Shown here piece by piece: positions 12,925 to 22,903 of a DNA stretch of 64,000 nt (its first letter is position 1; each line of letters starts with the position of its first letter). The stretch is from Porticoccus hydrocarbonoclasticus MCTG13d (GTDB lineage: Bacteria; Pseudomonadota; Gammaproteobacteria; Pseudomonadales; Porticoccaceae), in NCBI RefSeq assembly GCF_000744735.1, contig NZ_JQMM01000001.1, positions 1,674,001 through 1,738,000 of the forward strand. The letters are read 5' to 3'. The position numbers were made by a program, and so were the translations under genes. The notes below the pieces were generated by a model. The model saw only the letters and a program-made list of their open reading frames with translations, ran no database searches and had not been told where the DNA came from.

Positions 12925-14139
12925 ATGAAATTGCCTATATATCTCGATTATTCTGCTACCACGCCAGTTGATCCACGGGTGGCTGCCAAGATGTCAGGGT
13001 GTCTTACTAATGACGGCATATTTGGCAACCCGGCCTCGCGTTCGCACTCTTTTGGCTGGCAGGCAGAGGCGGCAGTTGAAGAGGCCAGGACTCAAGTGGC
13101 GGAGCTTGTTAATGCTGACCCACGGGAAATCATCTGGACATCTGGTGCCACTGAGGCGGATAACCTGGCGATTAAGGGTTGTGCCCACTTCAACCAGAAG
13201 AAGGGCAAGCATATTATTACTTCAAAAATCGAGCACAAGGCCGTTTTGGACACTTGTCGACAGTTGGAGCGTGAGGGCTTCGAGGTGACTTATCTCGACC
13301 CTGATCCCGACGGTATTATTCAGCCTCAGGTCGTCGCCGACGCCATTCGTGAAGATACAATCTTGGTTTCGCTAATGCATGTCAACAATGAGATTGGCAC
13401 GATTAACGATATTGCCGCTATCGGTGAGATCTGTCGTGACCGGAGAGTATTTTTTCATGTGGATGCAGCCCAGAGTACCGGCAAACTGCCGATTGATCTG
13501 CAGGCAATGAAAGTGGATTTAATGGCATTTTCCGCCCATAAAACCTACGGTCCAAAGGGGATCGGTGCCCTTTATGTCCGGCGTAAACCGCGTGTGCGCA
13601 TTGAGGCGCAAACCCACGGCGGTGGCCATGAGCGGGGCATGCGCTCCGGTACGCTGCCTACCCACCAGATTGTCGGTATGGGCGAAGCTTTTCGGATAGC
13701 CAGGGAAGAAATGGCCGACGAAAACAAACGGGTACTAGCGCTGCGCAATCGTCTTTGGGATGGCATTCGTGACCTGGACGAGGTGCATCTCAACGGGTCC
13801 ATGCAGCAGCGTATCGCTGGCAATTTAAATGTTAGTTTTGCCTTTGTCGAAGGGGAGTCGTTGATCATGGCGTTGAAGGACCTGGCCGTTTCTTCCGGGT
13901 CTGCCTGTTCCTCAGCGAGCCTTGAACCCTCATATGTATTGCGGGCGCTGGGGCTTGACGATGAGCTGGCACACAGCTCTATCCGTTTTTCCATTGGCCG
14001 CTTTACCACCGTTGAAGAAATTGATTATGCGATTGCCAAAGTGCGTGAGGCAGTTACCAAGTTGCGTGAGTTATCCCCGCGTTGGGATATGTTTAAAGAC
14101 GGTGTCGATCTCAGTCAGGTCGAATGGGCTGCACGTTAG
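12925..14139 (+). CDS. iscS: Cysteine desulfurase IscS
   Basis: IscS is a pyridoxal-phosphate enzyme that takes sulfur from cysteine for Fe-S clusters and tRNA thiolation. From the ATG at 12925 (AGGAG at 12913-12917) it has 404 residues, the same as E. coli. The PLP lysine lies in [15 protein letters not shown] and the persulfide cysteine in [14 protein letters not shown]. Nothing suggests decay. Its scaffold partner iscU, 17 nt downstream, is a pseudogene, so retention is better explained by tRNA sulfur transfer or supply to another assembly system (inference). Confidence 0.97.
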   Translation: MKLPIYLDYSATTPVDPRVAAKMSGCLTNDGIFGNPASRSHSFGWQAEAAVEEARTQVAELVNADPREIIWTSGATEADNLAIKGCAHFNQKKGKHIITSKIEHKAVLDTCRQLEREGFEVTYLDPDPDGIIQPQVVADAIREDTILVSLMHVNNEIGTINDIAAIGEICRDRRVFFHVDAAQSTGKLPIDLQAMKVDLMAFSAHKTYGPKGIGALYVRRKPRVRIEAQTHGGGHERGMRSGTLPTHQIVGMGEAFRIAREEMADENKRVLALRNRLWDGIRDLDEVHLNGSMQQRIAGNLNVSFAFVEGESLIMALKDLAVSSGSACSSASLEPSYVLRALGLDDELAHSSIRFSIGRFTTVEEIDYAIAKVREAVTKLRELSPRWDMFKDGVDLSQVEWAAR

Positions 14140-14156
14140 CGATAAGAAGCTGAATC

Positions 14157-14509
14157 ATGGCATACAGTGAAAAAGTTCTGGACTATTACGAAAATCCCCG
14201 CAACGTTGGCTAGTTAGACGACAAAGCCAGTAATGTCGGGGCCGGCATGGTCGGTGCCCCGGCTGGTGGTGATGTGATGTGCTTGCAGATCCAGGTGAAT
14301 GATCTCGGCATCATCGAAGATGCCAAATTTAAGACCTACGAATGTGATTCAGCTATGGCCTCTTTGAATACCTCAGTGCTGCCTTGGCGTAGGATGGCAA
14401 AGCCCTGATGCGTGACAGGTAGTACCGTTGCCTTGATGATGATCCGGCCCATTGTGGTGAAAAAATCCTTGAAGCCATCCAGATGGCATGGATTGAAGAA
14501 CTCGATTAG
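14157..14509 (+). pseudogene. iscU: Fe-S scaffold iscU, pseudogene
   Basis: The ATG at 14157 starts MAYSEKVLDYYENPRNVG, nearly identical to IscU, then hits TAG at codon 19 (14211-14213). The same frame continues with NVGAGMVGAPAGGDVM, where the first cluster cysteine (GAPACGD) is Gly, then VNDLGIIEDAKFKTYECDSA, and another stop at TGA about 14407. The tail resumes in a second frame as AHCGEKILEAIQ, corresponding to the His-Cys ligand region, and ends at TAG 14507-14509. The 353-bp span is close to a whole iscU (about 387 bp). Stop, frameshift and a ligand loss together argue against a single sequencing error. Confidence 0.88.
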
Positions 14510-14547
14510 AATGAACCACAGCTTCAATATGCTACCAAGGGGTGTTA

Positions 14548-16383
14548 ATGAGCTCAAAAGAAGAGCTTTATAAAGTACTGGTTGAATCAGTTCCTTACGG
14601 CACCCTTTTCTTTGCTTACGGCGTCTGTATCGATGCCAACAAACATGCACTTGCCCTGTTGGGCTGCGACCTCAAGCAGCTGGTGGGCGCTTCAGTGGAC
14701 AGTATTACCGGTGACGAATCCACGGCGCTTGTCGATCTCAAGTTGCAACTGAAAAAAGCCTTGCGGAACCGTACTGAAAATCTGGACTGGTCATGTCCCG
14801 GTCGTACCGAAACTATCGCTGTCAGTATTGTTTATGTGGGTGACGACAATAGAGAACTGGTAGTTATGCTGCACACTCAGGAATTGTCCTGCGATGTTGC
14901 TTCACCTTCTGTCAGTGAGCCGGGATTGTCCGTCGCCGGTGCTGAATCACTCGAAAATATCGAAGTTGGCTCCCCTGATGTGATATTGCCCGCCAGCGAT
15001 ATTTATGACGGTGCCGATGTTGTCGTCGATGATGAAGATGTCAGCAATCCAGGCGTCAAGCCCTGGGAGGAGTCTGCCAAGGATCACTATTATGACAGTC
15101 TTACGGGTTTGCCCAATCGACAATTGCTGATTCAGTCCATCAGCCGGTATCTGGCCCTCCATGACAATCAACCGATATGTGGTGCCCTGATGATTGTCGA
15201 CCTTGATCACTTCAAGGATATTAATGATTCCTGGGGCAATGCTGTGGGAGATCAGGTGATCAAGAAGATTGGTCAGACGTTGTCTCGCCTTGCTACTGGG
15301 GGTAATGTGCTCGCCCGTATGAGTGGCGATGAGTTTGTGCTTTTTATTCCCCATCTGTCTGATGACTTGTCAAAAGCCGCCTGGAGTGCGCAGTCGTTGG
15401 CCGAAAAGTTGGGTGAAATGGTTGCAAGCCCCCTGTTTCTCGATGGCCATGAAGTCATACTGACTGCAAGTGTCGGTATTGCACTTATTTCAGACAGCGA
15501 CATCAGTGCCGAGCGCGTACTCCAGTTTGCAGATACAGCCATGTACGAGGCGAAGCGCAAGGGCCGCAACAGCATCGCTTTTTTTGATCCCTGTATCTCG
15601 GAGAAAGCGCAGCGGCAGATTGGCATGAATACCCGATTGCGCAAGGCAATGGATAACCACGAGTTTGTGCTCTATATCCAGCCGCAAATTTCTGTTGAGA
15701 CAGGACAGTTGCTGGGTGGTGAGGCGCTATTGCGCTGGATGAATTCGGATAAAATAACCAACATGCCTTCGGAGTTTATTCCGGTACTTGAATCTTCCGG
15801 TCTGATCGTAGACGTAGGCCGGTGGGTTATTCGCACCTCTTGTGAGTACATCCGGAATTTTATTGATCAGGGTATCTGGCAAGACCACATGCGGCTCGGC
15901 ATCAATATCAGCCCACGCCAGTTTCGCGATCCCCAATTGCTGGATATCGTCCAGCACAGCATGAGCAGTTACAACATAGACCCAAGCTTCCTCAATTTCG
16001 AAGTCACGGAAAATCTGGTCATTGAAGATGTGGATGAGGCCATTCGCAAGATGGAGGCAATCAAATCGCTGGGTTCCATGTTTTCAATTGATGATTTCGG
16101 TATTGGCTACTCTTCCATGATTTACCTGAAGCGTCTGCCGTTTGACCAGCTGAAGATTGATCGTGAGTTTATCCGAAATATTCATCGCGACCCCGAGAGC
16201 CGGGGTATTGTGGAAGCTATCATGGCTGTGTCAAAGCAGTATGGTTTGAAAGTTACCGCGGAGGGGGTCGAGACACCGGAAGCCCTTGAGATACTTCGGG
16301 AGCTGGGTTGCCATTCCTATCAGGGTGCCCACTTCAGTATGCCTATTTCCTGTGATCGTTTTACCAAACTGCTGGCTGCCTGA
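14548..16383 (+). CDS. GGDEF-EAL cyclic-di-GMP signalling protein with N-terminal PAS-like domain
   Basis: The protein is predicted to make and/or degrade cyclic di-GMP. From the ATG at 14548 (AAGGGG upstream) it has 611 residues with no membrane segment: an N-terminal PAS-like sensor (about 1-120), an acidic Ser/Asp-rich linker, a GGDEF domain (about 185-345) whose active-site motif reads SGDEF, and an EAL domain (about 360-610) with EALLRW, NISPRQF, DDFGIGYSS and the catalytic-site stretch KIDREFI. The EAL residues look complete; the cyclase site is one residue off consensus. It occupies the place where iscA-hscBA-fdx-iscX normally lie. Confidence 0.93.
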   Translation: MSSKEELYKVLVESVPYGTLFFAYGVCIDANKHALALLGCDLKQLVGASVDSITGDESTALVDLKLQLKKALRNRTENLDWSCPGRTETIAVSIVYVGDDNRELVVMLHTQELSCDVASPSVSEPGLSVAGAESLENIEVGSPDVILPASDIYDGADVVVDDEDVSNPGVKPWEESAKDHYYDSLTGLPNRQLLIQSISRYLALHDNQPICGALMIVDLDHFKDINDSWGNAVGDQVIKKIGQTLSRLATGGNVLARMSGDEFVLFIPHLSDDLSKAAWSAQSLAEKLGEMVASPLFLDGHEVILTASVGIALISDSDISAERVLQFADTAMYEAKRKGRNSIAFFDPCISEKAQRQIGMNTRLRKAMDNHEFVLYIQPQISVETGQLLGGEALLRWMNSDKITNMPSEFIPVLESSGLIVDVGRWVIRTSCEYIRNFIDQGIWQDHMRLGINISPRQFRDPQLLDIVQHSMSSYNIDPSFLNFEVTENLVIEDVDEAIRKMEAIKSLGSMFSIDDFGIGYSSMIYLKRLPFDQLKIDREFIRNIHRDPESRGIVEAIMAVSKQYGLKVTAEGVETPEALEILRELGCHSYQGAHFSMPISCDRFTKLLAA

Positions 16384-16419
16384 CTTTCCAGAAGAATCGG
16401 AATTTACTTTTGCTCTTTC

Positions 16420-16448
16420 TTGTAACCCTTTGTACCAAAGCGTAAAAT
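16420..16448 (+). promoter_or_regulatory. Putative sigma-70 promoter of ndk
   Basis: TTGTAA (16420-16425), a 17-nt spacer and TAAAAT (16443-16448) lie 86 nt before the ndk start, in the 150-nt gap after the GGDEF-EAL gene. It matches consensus at 4/6 and 5/6 positions. Confidence 0.6.
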
Positions 16449-16533
16449 GGCGCCTTTTTAAGCAGACATGTACGGTCGTATTTTGCGACTTTCTTTCGCT
16501 TCTTTACCTGCCGCCATCTTTTGGAGACCCTAA

Positions 16534-16959
16534 ATGGCTATAGAACGCACCCTTTCCATCATCAAGCCAGATGCAGTGAGCAAAAATGTTATTGGTCAGA
16601 TCTATTCACGGTTTGAAAAGGCCGGCCTGAAAGTCGTTGCAGCAAAAATGATGCACCTTTCCGAAGAAAAAGCCGGTGGCTTTTATGCGGAGCACAAAGA
16701 ACGCCCGTTTTATACCGATTTGGTGGGCTTTATGACCTCTGGCCCTGTCATGATCCAGGTGCTTGAGGGCGAAAATGCTGTGATCGTTAACCGCGATCTT
16801 ATGGGGGCAACGAATCCAAAAGAAGCGGCAGCTGGCACTATTCGTGCCGACTTTGCCGAATCGATTGACGCCAATGCTGTGCACGGGTCAGATTCACCCG
16901 CTTCAGCCGCCCGTGAAATTTCCTATTTCTTTGATGATGGTGAAATTTGCCCACGCTAG
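16534..16959 (+). CDS. ndk: Nucleoside diphosphate kinase
   Basis: Ndk equilibrates nucleoside di- and triphosphates through a phosphohistidine. The 141 residues are full length: [15 protein letters not shown] at the start, the nucleotide-binding [19 protein letters not shown] and the active-site histidine in [12 protein letters not shown]. ndk followed by rlmN is the standard continuation of the gammaproteobacterial isc operon, which anchors the missing genes to the interval just upstream. Confidence 0.98.
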   Translation: MAIERTLSIIKPDAVSKNVIGQIYSRFEKAGLKVVAAKMMHLSEEKAGGFYAEHKERPFYTDLVGFMTSGPVMIQVLEGENAVIVNRDLMGATNPKEAAAGTIRADFAESIDANAVHGSDSPASAAREISYFFDDGEICPR

Positions 16960-16996
16960 TTTCTGTGATTTCCGGTATCACCGTGCAGAATAAGCC

Positions 16997-18163
16997 ATGA
17001 GTCTGATTCTTGCCGATGTCAATACCGCCGTTGAGCCCCAGGGGTTGAAAACCAACCTGCTGGGGCTTTCTGCTGAAAAATTGTCAGACTTTTTTGTTAA
17101 TACGCTGGCAGAAAAACCCTTTCGTGCTTCGCAAATATTGAAGTGGATACACCAGCTGGGTGTGGATGACTTTGATCAGATGACCAATCTGTCAAAGCCC
17201 CTGCGTCAGAGGCTCAAGCAGGTTGCTGAGATTCGCGCTCCGGAGGTGGTTTCCCAGCAGGATTCTACAGACGGCACTCGAAAATGGCTGATTCGCGTTG
17301 CTGGTGGCAGCTGCATTGAAACAGTGTTCATTCCGGAAAAGGATCGAGGTACGCTCTGTGTCTCATCTCAGGTGGGCTGTTCGCTGGACTGTAGTTTTTG
17401 TGCAACCGGGAAACAGGGATTTAACCGAGATCTGACGGCCGCAGAAATTATTGGACAGGTCTGGATAGCTGCCAAATCATTTGATTCCCTGGGTGCCGGA
17501 AAAGACCGGGTAGTGAGTAATGTCGTCATGATGGGTATGGGTGAGCCGCTACTCAACTTTGAGAACGTTGTCGATGCCATGGGGCTGATGCTTCATGACA
17601 ATGCTTATGGACTGTCAAAGCGCCGGGTGACCTTGAGCACATCCGGTGTCGTTCCGGCACTGGATCGACTCGGCGATGTTTCGGATGTCTCGCTGGCTAT
17701 TTCTCTTCACGCACCCAACGATGCGTTGCGCGATCAGTTGGTGCCGATCAATAAAAAATATCCGATTGCTATGTTGCTTGATTCCGCCCGTCGTTACCTT
17801 GACAAGATGCCTGACGTGCGCCGCAAGATTACTATCGAATATACGATGATGGACCGGATAAATGATCGCGATGAGCATGCGCGGGAGTTGGCCATATTGC
17901 TGAAAGACATTCCCTGTAAAATCAACCTGATTCCGTTTAATCCGTTTACCGGTTCATCCTACAGGCGAGTTACCAACACTGCGCTGAATCGTTTCAGGGA
18001 TATCCTGCATCAGGAGGGATATACCGTGACTGTCCGAACGACTCGTGGAGACGATATTGCAGCGGCCTGTGGCCAGCTCGCCGGTACGGTGAATGACAGG
18101 ACCCGCCGCAGTCAACGCTATCAACAAGAACAGCAAGTAGCGCCCGTGAGGTTTGTGGGTTGA
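16997..18163 (+). CDS. rlmN: Dual-specificity 23S rRNA A2503 / tRNA A37 methyltransferase RlmN
   Basis: RlmN is a radical-SAM enzyme that methylates C2 of adenosine 2503 in 23S rRNA and A37 in some tRNAs. The 388 residues show the cluster motif CSLDCSFC (about residues 127-134), the [15 protein letters not shown]-binding motif and C-terminal [17 protein letters not shown] with the catalytic cysteine. It carries a 4Fe-4S cluster, so this organism must still assemble such clusters despite the broken isc operon. Confidence 0.97.
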   Translation: MSLILADVNTAVEPQGLKTNLLGLSAEKLSDFFVNTLAEKPFRASQILKWIHQLGVDDFDQMTNLSKPLRQRLKQVAEIRAPEVVSQQDSTDGTRKWLIRVAGGSCIETVFIPEKDRGTLCVSSQVGCSLDCSFCATGKQGFNRDLTAAEIIGQVWIAAKSFDSLGAGKDRVVSNVVMMGMGEPLLNFENVVDAMGLMLHDNAYGLSKRRVTLSTSGVVPALDRLGDVSDVSLAISLHAPNDALRDQLVPINKKYPIAMLLDSARRYLDKMPDVRRKITIEYTMMDRINDRDEHARELAILLKDIPCKINLIPFNPFTGSSYRRVTNTALNRFRDILHQEGYTVTVRTTRGDDIAAACGQLAGTVNDRTRRSQRYQQEQQVAPVRFVG

Positions 18164-18191
18164 TTATAAGGTTGAGTGGGTCACAGGCGGC

Positions 18192-18980
18192 ATGCGTATG
18201 AAGCTGAAATTGTCCTCGGTATTTTTTGTTTTCGGGCTGCTGACTGCGTTGCTTTCCGTTGGTTGTGCGACGACAAAAAGTGGTACCGGTGTTGATAAGC
18301 AGAGGGTACTGGAAAATCGTCTTGATCTCGCGATGGGGTATTTGACGAGGGGAGATCATGAACGCACCCGTTTCCATCTCAACAAAGCGATGGAAGTAGA
18401 CAATAGTTCACCCGCTGTGCATGACGCCTGGGCATTGTTATATCAAAAGGAAAAAGAGTTTGAAGAAGCAGAAAGTCATTTTCGTAAGGCACTGAACTAC
18501 GACCCGGAATTTACCCGGGGACGCAATAACTACGGTATGTTCCTGTTGAACATGGATCGCTTCGAAGATGCCTATGATCAGTTTCTGAAAGGCTCCGAGG
18601 ACCTCGGTTACCCTAGGCGAGCTGAACTTTTTCTCAAGGTTGGTGTGACGGCGCTACAGCTCAATAAACTGTCAGAGGCTGAATCTGCTTTTGAGAAAGC
18701 GCTGGATCTGGATTCGCGAATGTCTCTGGCGCATATCGAGTTGGCGGATCTGGCTTTCAGACGGGGTGACTATCAACTGGCACAGCAACGGTTAAATCAA
18801 TACAACACTACCAGAAATAGCCCTACTCCCCGGGGTCTTTGGCTGGGAGTCAGGCTTGCGGATAAACTGGGTAATAGTGATGCAGAGGCTAGTCAGGGGC
18901 TGGCGTTGAGGAACCTTTATCCTGATTCGCGGGAGAATCAGGAATACAAAAACTGGTTGAATAATGAGCAAAAACCCTAG
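18192..18980 (+). CDS. pilW: Type IV pilus biogenesis lipoprotein PilW/PilF
   Basis: This outer-membrane pilotin needed for PilQ secretin assembly is a TPR lipoprotein. The start at 18192 gives 262 residues with a lipoprotein signal ending in the lipobox LSVGC, followed by about five tetratricopeptide repeats (for example SPAVHDAWALLYQKEKEFEEAESHFRKAL). An in-frame start at 18153 would overlap rlmN and precede the signal sequence, and ATG at 18198 is also possible. It overlaps rodZ by 17 nt. No other pilus genes occur here except pilZ at 55.6 kb. Confidence 0.9.
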   Translation: MRMKLKLSSVFFVFGLLTALLSVGCATTKSGTGVDKQRVLENRLDLAMGYLTRGDHERTRFHLNKAMEVDNSSPAVHDAWALLYQKEKEFEEAESHFRKALNYDPEFTRGRNNYGMFLLNMDRFEDAYDQFLKGSEDLGYPRRAELFLKVGVTALQLNKLSEAESAFEKALDLDSRMSLAHIELADLAFRRGDYQLAQQRLNQYNTTRNSPTPRGLWLGVRLADKLGNSDAEASQGLALRNLYPDSRENQEYKNWLNNEQKP

Positions 18981-19791
18981 CGAGGAACCATTGCAGCAAC
19001 CTGTGCCGGAAAAAACTTCGCCCGGGGAAATCCTGCGTCGGACCAGAAGGGAGCGTGGGCTAAGTATCGAGGATGTCACCGGGGGAATGGGTATAACGAA
19101 GGCGACTCTGAATGCGTTGGAAAATGATGATTTTGACCGTTTGCCATCGCCTCTTTTCGTCAAAGGTTACGTCAAAACCTACTGCGCCTTACTGGGTCTC
19201 CCCGATCAGGATTTGCTTGTAAACCTCGAACAGTCGATGAGTGATTTGGGTATTCATCAGCGAGAGCCCGCCATAAAATTCCCGCCTGCACCAAATAGAA
19301 TCGGCCGTTTCTTAAAAAATGTCCTTCCCATGGCGGCGGTGACTATTTTGATTGTGATTGCATTACTGCTGGTCATTCAGGTGGCTGATAGAGTTAAATT
19401 ACCTTTTTTTGACAGTGGCAAACCGTTGCTGGGTTCAGCCAGATCCACTGTTCTGAGTATGAAACCGGCCATGGCCTCAATGATGGATCAGGAAGTCAAG
19501 GAGTCAGGCGATACATTAGATAAGCAGGATAATCCGCAGACGATGACGCTAAATGTCACCCAGCAGAGCTGGGTAGAGGTGTTCGATGCCTCTGGTGATC
19601 TTTTGCTTGCTGACCTCCAGCCACCGGGAACACGGCTAGAGGTAACCGGTGATGCACCTTTTAAAGTGAACTTGGGTTATGCGCAGGGCGTGGAAATTCA
19701 TTACGGCGGTAAAGTGGTGCCGGTATCCAATATCGCTGCAGATAACACGGCTTTTGTTAGCGTCGGTCTTGACTCTGATTTGGAAAATTGA
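18964..19791 (+). CDS. rodZ: RodZ-like cytoskeletal protein (HTH, membrane helix, DUF4115)
   Basis: RodZ links MreB to the cell envelope and helps keep rod shape. The 275 residues have an N-terminal Xre-type helix-turn-helix (about 20-90, GEILRRTRRERGLSIEDVTGGMGITKATLNALENDD), a single membrane helix (about 122-140, VLPMAAVTILIVIALLLVI) and a periplasmic C-terminal DUF4115 beta domain (about 185-275, SWVEVFDASGDLLL). It overlaps pilW and is followed 6 nt later by ispG, the standard order. Confidence 0.93.
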   Translation: MSKNPSEEPLQQPVPEKTSPGEILRRTRRERGLSIEDVTGGMGITKATLNALENDDFDRLPSPLFVKGYVKTYCALLGLPDQDLLVNLEQSMSDLGIHQREPAIKFPPAPNRIGRFLKNVLPMAAVTILIVIALLLVIQVADRVKLPFFDSGKPLLGSARSTVLSMKPAMASMMDQEVKESGDTLDKQDNPQTMTLNVTQQSWVEVFDASGDLLLADLQPPGTRLEVTGDAPFKVNLGYAQGVEIHYGGKVVPVSNIAADNTAFVSVGLDSDLEN

Positions 19792-19797
19792 AAGGTT

Positions 19798-20910
19798 ATG
19801 CAATCCCTGTCACCCATTGTAAGAAGAAAATCACGTCAGATTATGGTGGGCAATGTGCCAGTGGGTGGTGATGCGCCTATAACCATTCAAAGCATGACCA
19901 ATACAGAAACTACTGACGTGGCGGCCACGGTCTCACAGATCAATCGGCTGATTGCCGCAGGTGCTGACATTGTTAGGGTATCCGTGCCCTCTATGGAAGC
20001 AGCAGAGGCGTTTGGCGCTATCCGCAAACAGGTTGCGGTCCCTTTGGTGGCCGATATTCACTTCGATTATCGTATTGCCCTCAGAGTGGCAGATCTCGGG
20101 GTGGACTGCCTACGCATAAATCCGGGCAACATAGGACGTGAAAAACGTGTTCAGGCTGTGGTCGATAAAGCACGTGACCTGAATATTCCGATCCGGATTG
20201 GTGTCAATGCTGGCTCGCTGGAAAAAGATCTACAAAAAAAATATGGTGAGCCGACACCGGACGCACTGGTTGAGTCCGCGATGAGGCATGTTGAGATTCT
20301 AGACAAGCTCAACTTTCATAACTTCAAGCTGAGCCTGAAAGCCTCAGATATTTTCATGGCCGTGGCTGCGTATCGAAAAATTGCCACTATGATCGATAAC
20401 CCCTTGCATCTGGGGATCACTGAAGCAGGTGGCTTGCGTGGTGGAACAGTCAAGTCCTCTATTGGTCTCGGTTTGCTTTTGATGGATGGCATCGGTGATA
20501 CCATTCGCGTATCGCTTGCCGCCGATCCCGTAGAGGAGGTTAAGGTTGGCTGGGACATGCTGAAAAGTCTGAGATTGCGTAGCAAAGGGGTTAACTTTAT
20601 AGCCTGCCCCAGTTGTTCCCGACAAAATTTTGACGTCATAAAAACCATGAATGAATTGGAGTTACGTCTTGAAGATATTACGACTCCGATAGATGTGGCC
20701 GTTATCGGCTGTATTGTCAATGGCCCGGGTGAAGCAAAGGAAGTCGACCTCGGCCTGACTGGAGGTACGCCCAATAACCTAGTTTATATTGATGGCAAGC
20801 CAAGCCAGAAGCTTTCCCAGAACAATTTGGTGGATGAGCTCGAAAACTTAATTCGCAACAAAGCTGCCCTCAAAGCGGCACAACAAGAAAATCTCATAGC
20901 GAAATCCTGA
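19798..20910 (+). CDS. ispG: 4-hydroxy-3-methylbut-2-enyl diphosphate synthase
   Basis: IspG performs the penultimate MEP-pathway step using a [4Fe-4S] cluster. The 370 residues carry the cluster cysteines in ACPSCSRQ (about residue 270) and [16 protein letters not shown], and the TIM-barrel stretch [11 protein letters not shown]. It overlaps hisS by one base. Like RlmN it needs an Fe-S supply from outside this locus. Confidence 0.97.
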   Translation: MQSLSPIVRRKSRQIMVGNVPVGGDAPITIQSMTNTETTDVAATVSQINRLIAAGADIVRVSVPSMEAAEAFGAIRKQVAVPLVADIHFDYRIALRVADLGVDCLRINPGNIGREKRVQAVVDKARDLNIPIRIGVNAGSLEKDLQKKYGEPTPDALVESAMRHVEILDKLNFHNFKLSLKASDIFMAVAAYRKIATMIDNPLHLGITEAGGLRGGTVKSSIGLGLLLMDGIGDTIRVSLAADPVEEVKVGWDMLKSLRLRSKGVNFIACPSCSRQNFDVIKTMNELELRLEDITTPIDVAVIGCIVNGPGEAKEVDLGLTGGTPNNLVYIDGKPSQKLSQNNLVDELENLIRNKAALKAAQQENLIAKS

Positions 20911-22196
20911 TGAAAAAAATGCAATCCATTCGGGGTATGAATGATCTGCTCCCCGATGAGTCACCTGTTTGGCAATACCTCGAACGCTCTGTAGCGGATT
21001 TACTGGCACGATATGGTTACCGGGAAATTCGTTTTCCGGTCATTGAATCGACTGATCTGTTCAAACGTTCGATAGGGGAGGTGACTGACATTGTCGAAAA
21101 GGAAATGTATACCTTTAATGATCGCAATGGTGAGAGCCTTACCCTACGTCCTGAAGGTACAGCGGGTTGTGTTCGTGCCTGTGAACAGCACGGCCTGCTT
21201 TATAATCAGACTCAACGGCTTTGGTATCAGGGGCCAATGTTTCGTTATGAGCGTCCTCAAAAAGGTCGCCTTCGACAGTTTCACCAGATAGGTGTCGAAG
21301 TGTTTGGCCTCAATGGTCCCGATATTGATGCCGAATTGCTGGCAATGACATGGCGACTCTGGCAACAGCTCGGCATTGATCAGCAGGTTATCCTTCAGAT
21401 CAACTCTCTCGGCACAATGGCATCTAGGGCGCTCTATCGGGATGCGCTGGTCGAATATCTGACGCGACACAAAGACAGTCTGGATGAAGACAGTCAGCGG
21501 CGGCTACACAGCAACCCGATGCGTATCCTCGACAGTAAAAATCCGGCAGTTCAAGCCGTTCTAGATGGGGCGCCCGTTCTGGACGATTTCCTGGATGAGG
21601 AATCCTTGTCCCATTTCCGGCAATTGCAGGCATTGCTCAATCAGGCCGGTGTGCCCTATCAGATAAATAATCGCCTTGTCAGAGGGCTTGATTATTACGG
21701 CAAGACTGTCTTTGAATGGGTTACCGATGCGTTGGGGGCCCAGGGAGCTGTCTGTGCCGGAGGACGTTATGATGGCCTGGTTGAACAGTTAGGAGGCAAA
21801 CACACCCCTGCCGTTGGTTTTGCCATGGGGCTGGAGCGGTTGGTATTGTTGCTTGACGCGGCTGGTGTGGTGCCGGATAGTATCGCCCGGCAACTGGACG
21901 TCTATCTGGTTGCAGTGGGTGACGTACAGGGTAAAGCCATTCAATTGGGTGAAGAGTTGCGGAGCCAGTTTCCACAATTGCGCCTACTTAACCACTGTGG
22001 CGGCGGCGGTTTCAAGACACAAATGAAGAGAGCTGACAAGAGTAGTGCTCTGGTGGCCCTGATCCTTGGTGAGGATGAGGTGGCCAACGATTGCGTTACT
22101 GTTAAATTTCTGCGCGAAGACAGACCGCAGGAAAGCATTGCCATTGATAGTGCAGTGGTGTTTTTAAAGCGTATTTTTTTGGTTAACGGGAGCTAG
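20910..22196 (+). CDS. hisS: Histidyl-tRNA synthetase
   Basis: HisRS charges tRNA-His. The 428 residues contain class II motif 1 region, motif 2 [17 protein letters not shown], the histidine-specific [15 protein letters not shown] and motif 3 [15 protein letters not shown], then the C-terminal anticodon domain. The ATG overlaps the ispG stop (ATGA), indicating coupled translation. Confidence 0.98.
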   Translation: MKKMQSIRGMNDLLPDESPVWQYLERSVADLLARYGYREIRFPVIESTDLFKRSIGEVTDIVEKEMYTFNDRNGESLTLRPEGTAGCVRACEQHGLLYNQTQRLWYQGPMFRYERPQKGRLRQFHQIGVEVFGLNGPDIDAELLAMTWRLWQQLGIDQQVILQINSLGTMASRALYRDALVEYLTRHKDSLDEDSQRRLHSNPMRILDSKNPAVQAVLDGAPVLDDFLDEESLSHFRQLQALLNQAGVPYQINNRLVRGLDYYGKTVFEWVTDALGAQGAVCAGGRYDGLVEQLGGKHTPAVGFAMGLERLVLLLDAAGVVPDSIARQLDVYLVAVGDVQGKAIQLGEELRSQFPQLRLLNHCGGGGFKTQMKRADKSSALVALILGEDEVANDCVTVKFLREDRPQESIAIDSAVVFLKRIFLVNGS

Positions 22197-22198
22197 TT

Positions 22199-22903
22199 GT
22201 GGCGGAACATCTCAGTGATGAGGAACAGCTTGAAAGTTTTAAACGCTGGTTTAAAGAAAATGGTCTCTCCACGATTGTCGTTGTCGTATTGGCTGCCGGT
22301 GGTTATTTCGGGTGGGAATTCTGGAAAGGCTATAGTGAGAAAACGGCGCAGGCCGCATCCGTTATCTATCAGCAAATGATGGACACAGCGCTGGTTGACC
22401 CTGGCAAGCGCCTCAATGATAGTCAAAAGGACGAAATCGGTGATCTGGCTGTTCAGTTAAAAAAAGATTATTCAGGAACACAATATGCCCGTTATGCCGC
22501 TATGTTATTGGCCAGGCTTGCTGTCGAGGATGGTGAATTTGAAACAGCTGCTGAGCAGCTACACTGGGCAGACAAAGGAGCTGACGAGGGGCTGTCACTT
22601 GTAATAGGGTTGAGATTGGCACGTATTGAAGCTGCCCGGGGAAATATAGATGCTGCCATAGAGATGCTGGATATCGAGGATGCAAAAACGATGACCAGTG
22701 CCTATTCCGAAGCGCGGGGTGATTTTTATTTGATGAAAGATGATCGGGATTCGGCTCACAGTGCTTACCTGCAGGCTTTGCAGTCTGTTGCGCAAAATGA
22801 CAACCAGAGCCGCTCCATTATCGAACTCAAGCTGAAGCATGTGGCTCCGATTTCAGAAAACGGGTCTGATTCGATGGGTGCTTCCTCGGAGAACAATGAA
22901 TGA
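22199..22903 (+). CDS. yfgM: YfgM-family ancillary SecYEG translocon subunit
   Basis: YfgM is a tail-type inner-membrane protein that contacts SecYEG and the chaperone PpiD in E. coli. The 234 residues show a short cytoplasmic N-terminus (MAEHLSDEEQLESFKRWFKENG), one membrane helix (about 24-42) and a periplasmic TPR-like region with repeated EAARGNIDAAIEMLD-type helices. The start is GTG at 22199, 2 nt after hisS. It overlaps bamB by 4 nt. Confidence 0.93.
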   Translation: MAEHLSDEEQLESFKRWFKENGLSTIVVVVLAAGGYFGWEFWKGYSEKTAQAASVIYQQMMDTALVDPGKRLNDSQKDEIGDLAVQLKKDYSGTQYARYAAMLLARLAVEDGEFETAAEQLHWADKGADEGLSLVIGLRLARIEAARGNIDAAIEMLDIEDAKTMTSAYSEARGDFYLMKDDRDSAHSAYLQALQSVAQNDNQSRSIIELKLKHVAPISENGSDSMGASSENNE

